The notes beneath the pieces were generated by a model. The model saw only the letters and a list, made by a program, of their open reading frames with translations, ran no database searches and was not told the DNA's origin. From Aurelia coerulea (Eukaryota; Cnidaria; Scyphozoa; Semaeostomeae; Ulmaridae): a stretch of DNA of 64,000 nucleotides. The stretch's first letter is position 1, and each line of letters opens with the position of its first letter. A program made the position numbers and the translations under genes. The stretch is taken from positions 15,385,484-15,449,483 of the forward strand of contig CM076951.1 of the NCBI GenBank assembly GCA_039566865.1. The letters are read 5' to 3'. Below, in pieces: positions 46,180 through 57,427 of the stretch.

Positions 46180-47905
46180 CTGCAATCAAATTGCTAAGTT
46201 AGTTCAAAGTTTATTGCATGTTACTTTTGATATGGGTTGAGAAAAGAGAGATAAAACTGTGTCGAATTTGTGTATTTTCACTCGTAAATTGTGTGTTGAA
46301 TCCGCAAAATATGGTGTAAAAGAACTAAAAAGCTATGGCATATATCCTTGTCATTTTATTCTTCAATAAGCTCCCCTTCTGGAGTGCCTCAAATTAAATA
46401 AGCCCCCCTGGGGCTTAATAGAGCTTTTACTTTCTCCCTTGCACCTACAAGAATTGAAATACCCTTGCTGCCCGTGGTCTGTTCGTGTTTTCCACCCCCT
46501 CTTTAAATAGCGGTAGACTAATCAGGGGCTTACATTAAAATTTTGTTGGGGGAGGGTGTCAACACGCTTTGAACCGACTAAATTGTTCAGACCGATTGAA
46601 CGTATAGGAAGCTGTTCATACCAATTAATTAGGAGCAATGCAATGAGGGAACCTAAGAGGGCCTGGGAGCGAGGAAATGCTTTGAGGGCATGCCCTCTAC
46701 TTTGGCTAAGGGCACTTCTCCCGATCCCATGCTAGCCAGTTTCAAAATAGATTTTTGACCATTTTGTAACAGGCTCTCTTCCATGAATTGGAATCCTCAT
46801 GAAAACTCTACACAATGATCCAGAGCATGAAATAAATGCCAAAACACAAAACGTTACAAATGCAAAAACTTTCAAACATAGCATAGAGAGAATGCTTTGA
46901 GCTATTCAGAACAAAAATCTTTATAGAAATCGGACCAGAGAAATTGCACTTTGAAGTTCACAAAAATTACAAGGCCATGTTTTGTTTAAATTTCTGGTGT
47001 ATCACTTTTGAAATGGGCCTAAACCAAAATTCTCAGATTTTTGTTTCTACAGTTGTATTTATCCGATTTCAATACTTTTTTTGATTAACCCTCAATGTCT
47101 GCACAATCATACAACGCATCAGTTCTATGAATCCCTACAACAATTTATTTTTGTTTATTTGGCATATATTTTTCAAGGGTTACTTTTAGCAGTAGAACTA
47201 CACAAGACACCTAAATTTCTTCTTTCCTGGTGCAAACAAAAAAGTGAGGAAAACAAATCTTAAAACTCATTTCACACTAAACTTCAGGTATCGGTGAAGG
47301 TTTCTGCTCAAGGGTTCGTACAGGTTCGTACTGGTAAACCTTTTATAGATGATATAAAAAGTCAAGTCATTTAGGCCCATGTATGCTATTTTCTGTGATT
47401 TTCCGTGATTAGAATGCAATGTATATTTTGCTTCTGGTTGGTTCCAATGCTTAATTTTCGTTTTAAAGAGACATACACATATATAAATGGTTGTTATGAT
47501 GTAAAGTCTCTGTTGAAAATGGACACATATTCAGGGGACCGGGGGACATGAAGTAAAGATCTTTACAGCAGGATATAACACACATGTTAGAAAATGTGTC
47601 TATAGTGTCAGAGTTGCACATGGATGGAACCATCCTCCAAGAGATGTAGTAAATGCGAAATCATGCGAAAACACTAGTATGTGTCTGTGTCAGGTAGTCT
47701 GGTAGGATTAGGGTTAAACAACCTTGTTTTAAAGTGCTCAATAGGGCACACGTAATTAATATGGAGATTGTTATGCAACCTCTAAGAAACTTGTAAGAAA
47801 CTCTGGTTATTCAGAATCCGATAATTTTAAGAAAGTTTCAGTAGTGGCCCAAATTATTAGTTTCTTTTGAGAAAAAATGTATATTGCAAAAAAATATGTT
47901 TGTGT
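46180..47905. other. Gene-poor AT-rich stretch
   Basis: No supported gene. AAGCCCCCCTGGGGCTT at about 46406 is a small palindrome with a near-copy (AAGCCCCCAGGGGCTT) at about 52906, and 47780-47880 holds an inverted TAAGAAACTT/AGTTTCTTTTG pair. Confidence 0.4.
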
Positions 47906-47971
47906 AGCCTACGTGCAGACTCAACTCCTCGAAAGTCTATACTTTCGAGGAGTTGAGTCTGCACGCAGGCT
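47906..47971. repeat. 66-bp hairpin
   Basis: About 31-bp arms (CAGACTCAACTCCTCGAAAGT and its complement) pair around a 4-base loop, with only isolated mismatches near the base. Confidence 0.85.
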
Positions 47972-47993
47972 GTTTTTGTGGGGCCTGAATTAA

Positions 47994-48139
47994 AGGGTCT
48001 GTTTCATCCAGCATGCCTTGCACGTGCCATCTCTTGGTTGGCCTTTGTTGCCAACATTTTCATGGCCCATGAAAATGGCGGACAACAAAGGAACATCAAC
48101 AAACGGCATGTGCAAGGAATGCTGGATGAAACAGACCCT
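47994..48139. mobile_element. 146-bp TTAA-target hairpin MITE
   Basis: AGGGTCTGTTTCATCCAGCA at the left end is mirrored at the right, flanked by TTAA at 47990-47993 and 48140-48143. Small and almost fully self-complementary at its ends. Confidence 0.75.
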
Positions 48140-48249
48140 TTAAGCATCCTAAAAAGTGACTTATGATGTACAGGGTGTCCCAAAATTGCACCCAATTTGT
48201 GGGCTGCTGTGGAGGAGCTTTGTGCTATATTGTTCTTTTCATGGTTTTG

Positions 48250-49255
48250 TAATAGATTGCGGCGAGGAACTGTTTACCAAGATGAATTGTGTTTGAATTA
48301 CGAACCTCTAACAATTCTATAGGAATTAAATGTAAATAGCGTAATGTGTCTTGGTCAAAAAGTTCCTGTTTATAACAATAACATTCCAAAAATAGATTTT
48401 TTTGACAGTTTTCATCTTGGAAAATTGATATGTATCATATCGATAACTTTAAAGTTATTTATTGATCACTTTTGTTGAAAATTTCAAGTTTTAGGTGAAT
48501 CAAAACCAGCAAATTTTCATTGTTTTGCCTAGCAATAGATCATGCGACTAATTAGCATATGATGCTATTTCTATGATCATTAATTGTTGGTAATCATGTG
48601 TACCAAGTTGTGTCGTCATTAGGCTTTAGAGTTGTATAGAAAATCTGGGAGGGCCCTTCTTGCCCCCCCCCCCCTCATGAGAAAGTTGTGTGTTGTAACC
48701 ATATGTAGAATAGGATACATAATTAGGAAAAGTCATTGACATATCTCAGCGTAGGCCTATGACATTTCATCCCTTGTTTCCCTGCGTTCTTTGATTCGCA
48801 GATATCACTTGCTCAATAGGGACTCATATCATTACTCCCACCAGTTTAGGCCATTTTGACAAGGGGGCCCACTTTATAAGAGTAATGATATGAGTCCCTA
48901 TTGAGCAAGTGATATCTGAAAATCAAAGAACGCAGGGAAACAAGGGATGAAATGTCATAGGTCTACGCTGAGATATGTCAATGACTTTTCCTAATTATGT
49001 ACCCTATTCTACATATGGTTACAACACGCACCACTTTCTCATTAGGGGGGGGGGGCAAGAAGGGCCCTCCCAGATTTCTATACAACTCAAAAGCCTCTAA
49101 TGTCTGGTCTTAGCTCCCTAGCCTCTTCACTCTCAGTTTTATTTTCGAAAGTTTGGCTGGCTGGCTAGGCATTTTATGGAATCGCTAAAGATTCGTAATT
49201 CGAACCCAATGCATCTTGGTAAAAAGTTCCTCACCGCCATCTTTAGCGCAATCAC
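48250..49255. repeat. 1-kb imperfect inverted repeat with a relic of the MITE A/B family
   Basis: Inner arms of about 220 bp (48616-48838 and 48881-49102) are highly similar, and outer arms of about 60 bp (48253-48310 and 49184-49255) also pair. The left half additionally contains GCCTAGCAAT and TCATGCGACTAATTAG, decayed counterparts of the X-box and E-box of MITEs A and B, at matching distance from a G-run/C-run hairpin. Confidence 0.65.
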
Positions 49256-49895
49256 GCACAAGCATGTCCTTGTCCAACAATTTATTGAAAGCCGAATAAA
49301 GGGGAACATTAGTGATATTTAAAGGGAAAGACAAGTCTACTTTCAATTCATACCTTGTCTTGGATCAGCCTCTTTCTTGTAATGCTGAGATACTGTTACC
49401 ATACTGTACCAACTTACCAAGCTTTAACATATACTTTCCCAGTATTAGAGTCTCTTAACTTATAGCGATCTGAGAGTTGAGTTTCTTATGGGCAGTTTAA
49501 AAAAATACTCGTATGCCCCCACACCCTTCAATTCTCTTGTCGCCTCTTCATTTGTAATAGAATACATATTCAATTTTTGACAATTCCAATTCACTTGTTT
49601 ATTATACACCAATTTCTTATAAGAAAAAAATTTGTAACATCTACTCTGTACGCAATTTTGGCCTAATAATCATCTGTAAGTTTTGTTTACATCACAATAT
49701 AGGACCTTGAGATTTTTTGAGGGAAGGGGGGCTAAATGAAAATGTCAAAACGTAATGAAAATGAGCACTTTGTTCTTCAGCACAAAATTAAGACCACAAG
49801 TACAGGCTGAGAAATGAAGAAAAGTCTAAAAATCGAAAAAAGGCTACACGATATGGAATTGAGGCTAGTAATCATTATCTTTCGTGGTAAAATCC
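49256..49895. other. AT-rich spacer
   Basis: No gene. It contains several GTTTCTTATG/TTTCTTATAAGAAA motifs (49480, 49610). Confidence 0.4.
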
Positions 49896-50463
49896 TAGAC
49901 TGATTACGACGAGTCCCAGTAATCGCTATTCAAAACGAGACTATTACACCAGACCGAGACCGCTCTTACTGGGACTCATATTATTACGGCAATATTTTTG
50001 GACTGACTTTTTTCACTTTTGAACGCCCTTGGGAACGAGGCTGCTATACACAGCCATGTACAAAGTATACAACCAAACACAACGCCATTAGAATCTCTGC
50101 AAATTCGATTGATTGATGTTGACCAACGGCAACTCAAAGCTCAAAGCAGAGTTTCAAGGAGCTTGGCCGGACAGAACAAAGTCTTACGAACAAGAATACC
50201 ATGAAAACAGTTGGCGGCAATATCAAATCTTGTACGTAGGTACTATTTTGCTGCTTTCGCTAAGCATTAACTGATTTATTGTGAAGTTTTCAAATCAATG
50301 TGTTTCATTTTAAAACTGCAAATGTTTGTGCTTTTCTGCCTAGGCCCTTATCGAAACGAGGCAGTCATAGTCATTTCAAAATAATGGCGCTTGATTATGA
50401 GTCGTAGTTAGGAGCGTCCGGCAGTATTTCAATAGCGATAACTACGACCATATCATCAGTCTA
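49896..50463. mobile_element. 568-bp Mutator-like element, 9-bp TSD
   Basis: The ends TAGACTGAT and ATCAGTCTA are inverted and flanked by exact GTAAAATCC copies (49887-49895, 50464-50472). A 61-codon frame at 50019-50204 lies inside but has no recognisable feature. Confidence 0.75.
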
Positions 50464-50490
50464 GTAAAATCCTTTTGTTGTTGATTTTTG

Positions 50491-50588
50491 TGGGTGGTTG
50501 TAGGTCATTGTGGATCGTTGTGGATCATTGTGGATCGTTGTGGATCATTGTGGATCGTTGTGGGTTGTTACAGGTCATTATGGGTCAT
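50491..50588. repeat. 20-bp minisatellite
   Basis: Tandem TGGATCATTGTGGATCGTTG units, with degenerate TAGGTCATTG and GGGTTGTTAC variants at the edges. Confidence 0.85.
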
Positions 50589-50652
50589 TCCTTACTTTAG
50601 TAAATACCCGAAATCAAGCACCTCGCCAGTTTCCATTGACATTAGCAAAATG

Positions 50653-51366
50653 TCACCAAGCAGAGATGAATATCCATATCGTTTCTGCCAAGTTCCATGG
50701 ATGGACACTGCCACAGAAAATACATCTGTCCTTGCAGGATGGATCCTCTTGGATTAATTTTCTTGTTAATCTCTCTGCCGACTTTCTCAATGCAATTTCC
50801 CCCCGGGGGGTTACTTGACCAGGTTTTGGTCGGGGACGTGCCATCAAAGCTTCAAAAACATACCCGTTTCTTATACCAATTTTCCGAAAAAGCATACCCG
50901 ACTTTATACCAATTTTCCGAAAATGTACACCCGACCTTATACCAATTTTCCGAAAATGTATAGCCGAACTTATACTTTAACCAAAATCGTGAAAATCGAT
51001 ACCGTTCCTTATACCAAAATTGCGAAAATCAATACCGTTCCTTATAAGAAAATCGCGAAAATCGATACCCTCCCCGATGGCACGTCCCCGTACCCAAAAA
51101 TATGTGAAGTACCCCCCCCCCCCGGGAATTTCACATTCCTCTTTGCTAGAAAGCTCAATCTCTTTAATTGTAGCTTGATATGACTTATTTGCAACAGGTT
51201 GGGGCAACATCAAAGCAGTGCATAGCTTATCCAAACTCTGCTGGCCATTTCCTGTCAAGACACCACCTTGTGTAAGCCGTACATTTACTTTGGAACTTCC
51301 TTTCTTGCTTCCAAGTCTCTTACTTGTCTGAAACTGTGTCTCATTCTTGCAAAATTCACATCTCAA
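50653..51366 (-). pseudogene. Transposon-type protein fragment, split by a MITE
   Basis: The upstream half begins MRCEFCKNETQFQTSKRLG and includes LTGNGQQSLDKLCTALMLP, a block I recall from multi-copy invertebrate transposon proteins with a CxxC module. After a 327-bp insertion the frame resumes IALRKSAERLTRKLIQ and CIFCGSV. The two halves are in the same frame once the insertion plus one 6-bp target copy (333 bp) is removed. The family and function are uncertain. Confidence 0.45.
50800..51126. mobile_element. 327-bp G/C-ended MITE
   Basis: C-run/G-run ends (CCCCGGGGGG...TACTT and its inverse) flanked by AATTTC (50794-50799, 51127-51132). It contains three tandem copies of a roughly 33-bp TACCAATTTTCCGAAAA unit (50873-50970). 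Confidence 0.65.
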
Positions 51367-51689
51367 TGGCAGACTTTCATGCAGACCAATTGAATTTGGA
51401 ACTGTTAGGGGGGGCCACCAGCCTCGTTTTCATTATGAAAAGATTCGGAGATACTAACTTGTACTTCAGACTCAATTTTGCTTTGGCGGATTATCAAGTG
51501 GACACATTTCCGATGAGAGATTCCTGATCGTTTTTATTTCATTGATTTCGCGTTGAACATGGTTAATATTATCATTCATTAGAAGGCAGTCAGTTTGGCA
51601 TTATGATAGATTTATTGCAATCTGTTCAATTATTTTAATAGCATGTAGCACTTGATCAAATTTTTGTTGTATCTCTTTCGTGTCTTCTT

Positions 51690-52199
51690 TTAGTTCCAGG
51701 AAATTTTTACGGTTGTTTGCCCTGTACTGGACGGTGATTCATCATTCGTGTTCGCAGACTGTTGTTCGATTTTTTTGGTTTCATAGACAATAGGGATTTC
51801 CTTGTCCATTTGTGTTTCCATTCTTGTCACTGTTTCATCTGTCAGCAGCGATAACGATTGAAAGTCTGGCTTCAGGCTTACTTCTGCAATGGGCATTTTG
51901 ATTTTCAAAATATTTTTGAAATAATCATTTATTATCACTCCTTCAGTTATTTCGTTTAAGCTGTCTATAATTTTTAGGTATGTGTTTGCAAATTTGTCTA
52001 AATCTTCTGCATTGCTCTGAATCAAAATTTTTTTCTTGGAAGGATGGATGTAAATTGAAAGTTTCAGCTTGGGAGAATCTTCATCTCTTCCATCATTAAT
52101 GATCAAGGAAATGTTGATGCTATTCTCTTGTTTCAATGGTGTAATTGTCGTTGTTATATCGGGTGTCCCGAAACAAAGTTCCGACGTTTGACAGAGCAC
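51690..52199 (-). CDS. Hypothetical protein
   Basis: An open frame of up to 169 codons with balanced composition (LKLSIYIHPSKKKILIQ, FANTYLKIIDSLNEI) and a Ser/Gln-rich end. No known domain was recognised, and the start is uncertain because the frame is open to 52199 only. It may be one exon of an unseen gene or a retroelement ORF1. Confidence 0.35.
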   Translation of the reverse strand: MLCQTSELCFGTPDITTTITPLKQENSINISLIINDGRDEDSPKLKLSIYIHPSKKKILIQSNAEDLDKFANTYLKIIDSLNEITEGVIINDYFKNILKIKMPIAEVSLKPDFQSLSLLTDETVTRMETQMDKEIPIVYETKKIEQQSANTNDESPSSTGQTTVKISWN

Positions 52200-53212
52200 A
52201 TAGAAAAATCTTTTTCATCTGGCAATTTCTATTCATTCTAGATACATGCTAGATATTTCAACTTACAGTTTGGCATATCGTAGGAAGAAATTAGTAATCT
52301 GAAAATGGAGTTACGCGCTCTAACATTTCACTTTCATGTTCAAGGCAAAACCAGAGAGAATATTACGCCTTCTTGCTTCGTCATGGTGCGATGGGGACTC
52401 CCACGATGAGCAACACAAAAATTGAGTTGACAATGGGAGATATTTTTACATGGTATTTTATGATGACGGAATTTGGCGCCATACAATGTGTTGTAACGGC
52501 CAACTCCAAAGAAAGTCAAATATTTTGAAATCGGCCTTATGATACCTAAAGATAAGAAAATGTTGAAGTCTTCTTACAAATATGAACAGATTTCAGCAAA
52601 AAGATTAACAACTGATCATGCATTTGGTATGCTGCAAAATATCAAAGTGTCCAGGCCTTGGAGAAACAAAAAACAAATGCAAGCTTGCAGACAGAACCTA
52701 AACATCAGACCTAACCAGTGGCAGACACTTAGATTCCAGATGTTACCAAATATTCTCCATTTATTGAGCTACATAAGCGTGCATGTTAATTTTGATGTGC
52801 TTTGAGATAAAACCCTGTAGAATTCATGTATTTAACTTGTATAATTGTATGTTTAAACAGCAAAATGTGATGCAAATGGGACTAAAAAGTGTCAAAAATG
52901 AATTAAGCCCCCAGGGGCTTAGTAGAGTCTTTCTTTTGATTTGTTCTTTGCCACTGTTTTAAGATTATCCAAACTAACTTTATTTAGACTTTGGTTTTGG
53001 TGTAACTGGTATTCTCCATTTGAAAACATGGAAATGTTAGACTTAGGTTTCTCAGTTGTTGTGCAGATGGTTATTGGCTACATTTGAGCACAACTCTTTG
53101 TAATTTCTAAATAATGATACACACATTTTATGTGAAAGGGCATTTATACATTTTATTATGAAGAACAGATGCCACAGGTTACATAAGTTCCAAAGAACAA
53201 GACAGCACATAC
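52200..53212. other. Spacer with one doubtful plus-strand frame
   Basis: A plus-strand frame (52539-52805) with RLTTDHAFGML is faintly reminiscent of Harbinger-type transposase C-termini, but too weak to call. Otherwise non-coding. Confidence 0.35.
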
Positions 53213-53521
53213 TTTCAGACAAACTTCTGTTTTCTTCTAGCAGTTGTGATACCAAATTTGGGGGAGCTATTGTAGTTTCATCTTGAAGGAGATCAAGGAT
53301 TTCCTGGAAAGTATCCAATGGTTTTGTTTGAGTTGAGGTCGATTTGAATTCATCTTCATATGTATGAATATTGCTTTCTGTCTGTGTCTGGCAGTCTGAG
53401 TAAGCTTCATAGTCTGTTAGGGATGGCATTTCAATTAGTTCTTCATTTGGAGAGTGTAATTCAGGGCTTTCAGGTGTCCTTGCCACTGTAGCTTCATTCA
53501 ATGATGTTTCCATTGCATTCT
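53213..53521 (-). CDS. Internal or first exon of an unrecognised gene
   Basis: An ATTTTTTAG acceptor and a TGAAA/GTATGT donor bound a 309-bp frame with ATG at 53513 (METSLNEATVARTPESPEL), an acidic, Ser/Thr-rich stretch with repeated TQT blocks (CQTQTES, STSTQT) and an EILDLLQDE helix. It resembles linkers between THAP fingers and DDE domains in some transposon proteins; this is speculative. Confidence 0.4.
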
Positions 53522-53754
53522 CTAAAAAATATGGTAATTCTTACCTTTTCTGTCCACAGAAAAAATACAGTACAGTGGAAGATAGAACAGGTACCTACAA
53601 CTTGCTTTGTCTGGCCACCTGCTTCAAATTACAGTAAAATGGAAAGTTCAACATTGGGTACCGTATCTTGTATCCTGTAATACCAATGAAACTACAATTT
53701 GTGCTGCAAAGATTTGTGGGGGTACCTGTTCTGCGGGGGCAGAAACTGCTAAGA

Positions 53755-54843
53755 TTTGTGCCTTAGCAGAAAAGTCAAAGACAAATATGTCATTTTCTAA
53801 GAGAGGGGGAATTATTGGTATTTTAGCTTTATTCAAGATTTTATTGATCAGTGACCAGTAAGATTTTCTTCCAGTGTTAGGATTTGCCAGCGTGCGCCCT
53901 ATGTTCATCAAGTATTTCTGCTTAGCATTCTCAATAAGCTTGGACCCTTGAGATATCATCTCCTGTATACCCGCTAATTTATCTTCTGGTTGACCATTTT
54001 TCACATAGTTTCTGTACGCTATATTCTTCTTGCGTATGAAATTTTTGATAGGCTGGGTTATCCAAGGAGACTGCTGAGGCCTAACTGTGATGATTTTATT
54101 GGGTATGAAGTTGGAGAAAATATTCAACAAAATTTCATTTAGCTTTATCACTTATAAGTGTGGGCAACCAATTTCATCGAGAGTTTCACGCCAATTAAAC
54201 ATGTCTATGCTTTTCCTAATTGAATCTATATCAGCTTTGTTGTAAGACCAGACTTTTCGCTTGAATGGCAAGAGGGACAAGTTGTCTATTGTCAGTTTAC
54301 CCCAAATGATTTGATGGTGGCATTGTTCATGAAGCGAAGGGTGAACTCCAGATTCGATAAAAAGATTGGGCTGATCTGTTAATATGAGATCGATACATGA
54401 TCTAGACTCACCCATAAAATGAGTTGGTTCAGAAATTAGTTGTTGGAGCCCAAGATCTGCAATGAATGGCTCGAGGGATTTTCCTGCGTCATTTTCTAAA
54501 TCATTTTCCCACCACTGAGGGGAGCGAGCATTAAAATCACCAGTAATGATAACGCAATAAGGATTCTCAGCAGCCATCTTGGATAACATTAGCTCAAAAT
54601 TTTCCATAAAATTATCTAACTTGTTGCACTCTGACTGGGACTTCTATAGATAGTTGCAAAGAAATGCTTTTTACGGTTTAGTTGAATTTCACAAACGATG
54701 CATTCAGGAACTGTCACGATGTCAGGTCTATTTGTAGCTGGAAAAGAATATTTTATATATAACCCTACACCTCCCCGTTTTACATTTAATGGATGGTTAT
54801 CTTTGATGAATGTATAACCAAACTGCATAACTTCCGCAATGAA
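53755..54843 (-). pseudogene. LINE 3 endonuclease-linker fragment
   Basis: The frame carries RGGVGLYIKYSF, ATIYRSPSQS, VIITGDFNARSPQWW, CIDLILTDQPNLF and the linker QSPWITQPIKNFIRKK. These match the APE endonuclease and downstream linker of a CR1/L2-like LINE. A frameshift (near 54615), a stop (54152) and truncation at both ends mark it as a fragment; no RT follows. Confidence 0.7.
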
Positions 54844-54844
54844 G

Positions 54845-55283
54845 AACTTGAGCAGCCTTGGATGATTTGCTGTTTTATTTCGTTATCCACTGAATCTGTG
54901 GGAAATAAGCATGTTTGAGCCAGTTTCCTCAAACGAGTGTGAAAAGTTTCCAAAGTTTCCTGGGCTTGTTGCTTTGCTTGACGAAAACGAAATATCTCGA
55001 AATCTGTGTTTTGTGCTGGGGCGAAATAATCTGTGAGACTTTTGATTGCTGTATCCAAATCGTCATCTCTTCCCGTATCAGCAAGTGTTTCGAATATGTC
55101 CTGGACTTCAGGGCCTGCTTGGTATATTAACAAAGGTCTCTGCTGGGTTTTGTTCGAGATATTTGCTGCTTTGATGAATGTTTGAAATCGTTTAATCCAG
55201 GTTTTCCATCGTGCAGCAAGGTTACTTTGATCGCTGTGTGGATCTAAACTCGGTAATGGTGCAAGGTTAAGTTTTGCAGCCAT
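54845..55283 (-). pseudogene. Ty3/gypsy-type gag fragment
   Basis: About 145 codons from the methionine at 55283 match the N-terminal capsid-like region of gypsy Gag proteins (RWKTWIKRFQTF, PLLIYQAGPEVQDIF, FEIFRFRQAKQ, FHTRLRKLA). Gag assembles the retrotransposon particle. Homology ends abruptly at about 54845 where LINE 3 begins on the same strand. No protease, RT or integrase is present. Confidence 0.7.
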
Positions 55284-55567
55284 ATTCTTTGCAAGTCTTC
55301 GTTATTCGCTTTTTCTCGTCGCCATTTTATTATATCTTGTACATATCCGTAGAGTAAGTATGTGTAAACATCAGAGATAAGGCCGGTTCAACCGAACAGA
55401 ACATGCATAACTATCAACTGCCTTATGACACGGATTACATAAGAATACTAGAATCATAGTGTCCATAGGGAGTCCATAACAAATATGAATATATTTGGGT
55501 TCCTCCAATAAGAAACCTTCCTAAGACCAGGTTGAGAAGTTTCTTATATGAAGGCAATATTTCTCAA
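55284..55567 (-). other. Gypsy leader and possible LTR remnant
   Basis: Just upstream of gag the minus strand contains TGGCGACGAG, resembling the primer-binding/leader region of animal gypsy elements, preceded by an AATAAAA-like stretch. No second LTR was found. TTTCTTAT motifs follow at 55510-55545. Confidence 0.35.
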
Positions 55568-55778
55568 TTAATTCTTGCTTCAGAGAAAAATAATGTGGCC
55601 CCTCAGAGCTGAGAACAATCACAAATATAAAATGTGCCAGTCGCCAAAAACCAATGGCAGTGTTCTCTCATCATAGGGGCCTAAGTTTGGGATTTCAAAT
55701 GCACTGGCCAAAATGTGCACTCCCGCAGCAACCGAAATAGTCGGGGGTTAGAGAAAAAATATTCAGAATTTTCTCCAC
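55568..55778 (-). repeat. Split direct repeat A, outer copy
   Basis: 211 bp, nearly identical to 56416-56626 (two differences seen by eye). Begins TTAATTCTTGCTTCAGAG. Confidence 0.9.
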
Positions 55779-55868
55779 AAACCAGTGCACTTAATGTCCA
55801 TGACAAAGACAGAAATCTCTATCATGAAAAGAGAGTTGTGGTACAATTTTAGGTTGTGGGTGGGTGGG

Positions 55869-56415
55869 CGAAAAAGAAAATTCGCCAAGCCAAAACATCA
55901 GAGTTTCACCTTCTTGCTCTGCTCTCCGCATCCAAATACGAATGCAACGTGTCAGAATTTTTGGTTTTAAACAGATGCAAGAACTAAATCGAAAGATTTC
56001 CAGACCTATTGTCTATAAAGCGCATACCTGTTTCTACGCTGCACATAAAAGTATTCTTTTGTAAAACAATAAAATCAGTGTTTCAACTCGTTTGAAAAGT
56101 GAATAAACAAACTTCTGGGAATTGAATGATACGTGTTTTACGCAAGTAACAATGCACACGTTACGAAGCGTCGAGCCCAAAACTGATTGTTAAAACAATT
56201 TACGATCGCAAAAAACAACAAGACACGATGCTCGCAGCAGGCTAAATTATTAGACAAGTGAATTGGAACAATCTGCTGAGAATTGAGTGATACGTGCAGT
56301 TACGCACATCATAGCCAAACGAATCGTAACAAGGTTGTGGGACACCTTTAAAAACAAACGCTCGCAGCATCTTCCGCGAATTAACTGGGATATAAAATTT
56401 CATTCTTATCCCTAT
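55869..56415 (-). repeat. Split direct repeat B, inner copy
   Basis: 547 bp, the same length as and nearly identical to 61123-61669, with about five differences seen by eye. Confidence 0.9.
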
Positions 56416-56626
56416 TTAATTCTTGCTTCAGAGAAAAATAATGTGGCCCCTCAGAGCTGAGAACAATCACAAATATAAAATTTGCCAGTCGCCAAAAACC
56501 AATGGCAGTGTTCTCTCATCATAGGGGCCTAAGTTTGGGATTTCAAATGCACTGGCCAAAATGTGCACTCCCGCAGCAACCGAAATAGTTGGGGGTTAGA
56601 GAAAAAATATTCAGAATTTTCTCCAC
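56416..56626 (-). repeat. Split direct repeat A, inner copy
   Basis: Abuts the inner B copy with no gap, as expected for fused split direct repeats. Confidence 0.9.
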
Positions 56627-56867
56627 CACAGAACACATGTGTTCCCCCAACCCCCAAATATCCGAGAAAAAGAATTTAACCCCCTGGATCACTACCAAAG
56701 ATGAGAGAACACCCCCTGCAGGCAACTCTTGTTCTGTGTGGCTAAGCCTTTTCATGAAATTGTTCGTTTATTTTTACGTACGATCGTGTACGAGCAAGAC
56801 GAGTAAAAATAAAAAAAAAATTGTTTTGATTAGTTAAAGCGCGAGTAGCGAATCCGAACATTGCAAG

Positions 56868-57180
56868 GCCACCACTTAACTCGATGATTGCCAAATACAG
56901 GCAACCACCTCATCTCGATGGCTATTTCATTAACTTAACTTAAGGTAAACATCTCATTTCAATGCCTACCAGGCAACCATCTCATCTCAACAGCCACCTA
57001 ATCAACTTTGGGCAACAACCAACTCAATGGCGCCCAATTTACTTATTTAACTCTGGGCAACAACCAACTGAATGGCGCCCAAATAACTTTTGGGTAAAAA
57101 TCTAATGTCGATGATTACCAAAAAATTTTAACTTCAAACAGACAACCGTTTTATCTCAACGGTTACCAGAGAAAAATGCT
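56868..57180. repeat. Degenerate tandem repeat in the element's 3' region
   Basis: Repeated GGCAACCACCTCATCTCGATGG-like and GGGCAACAACCAACT variants, 35-60 bp apart, between the recombinase stop and repeat A. No coding potential. Confidence 0.65.
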
Positions 57181-57427
57181 TAACTTTACTCGACATTTTA
57201 ACTATTAAATTAGTAACATTGCAACTTAATACAACAAATTAGAGCATAGAGTTTCAACTTAACTTGACAAAAAACACAAGTTTCATAAGAAACCCAACAC
57301 ATCGGTATAATATTAAATCATTAATGTCCCATAACGTGGACAATAGCCACGAAAAGAAACAAAAAATAACGACAACCTCAGTAGGTTTAAACTACGCTTA
57401 CTGAAAAAACAAACATTCATGTCTCAG

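Noticed and set aside
52539..52805. Harbinger-type transposase C-terminus
   Set aside because: Only one short block (TDHAFGML) is suggestive; the rest does not follow the family.
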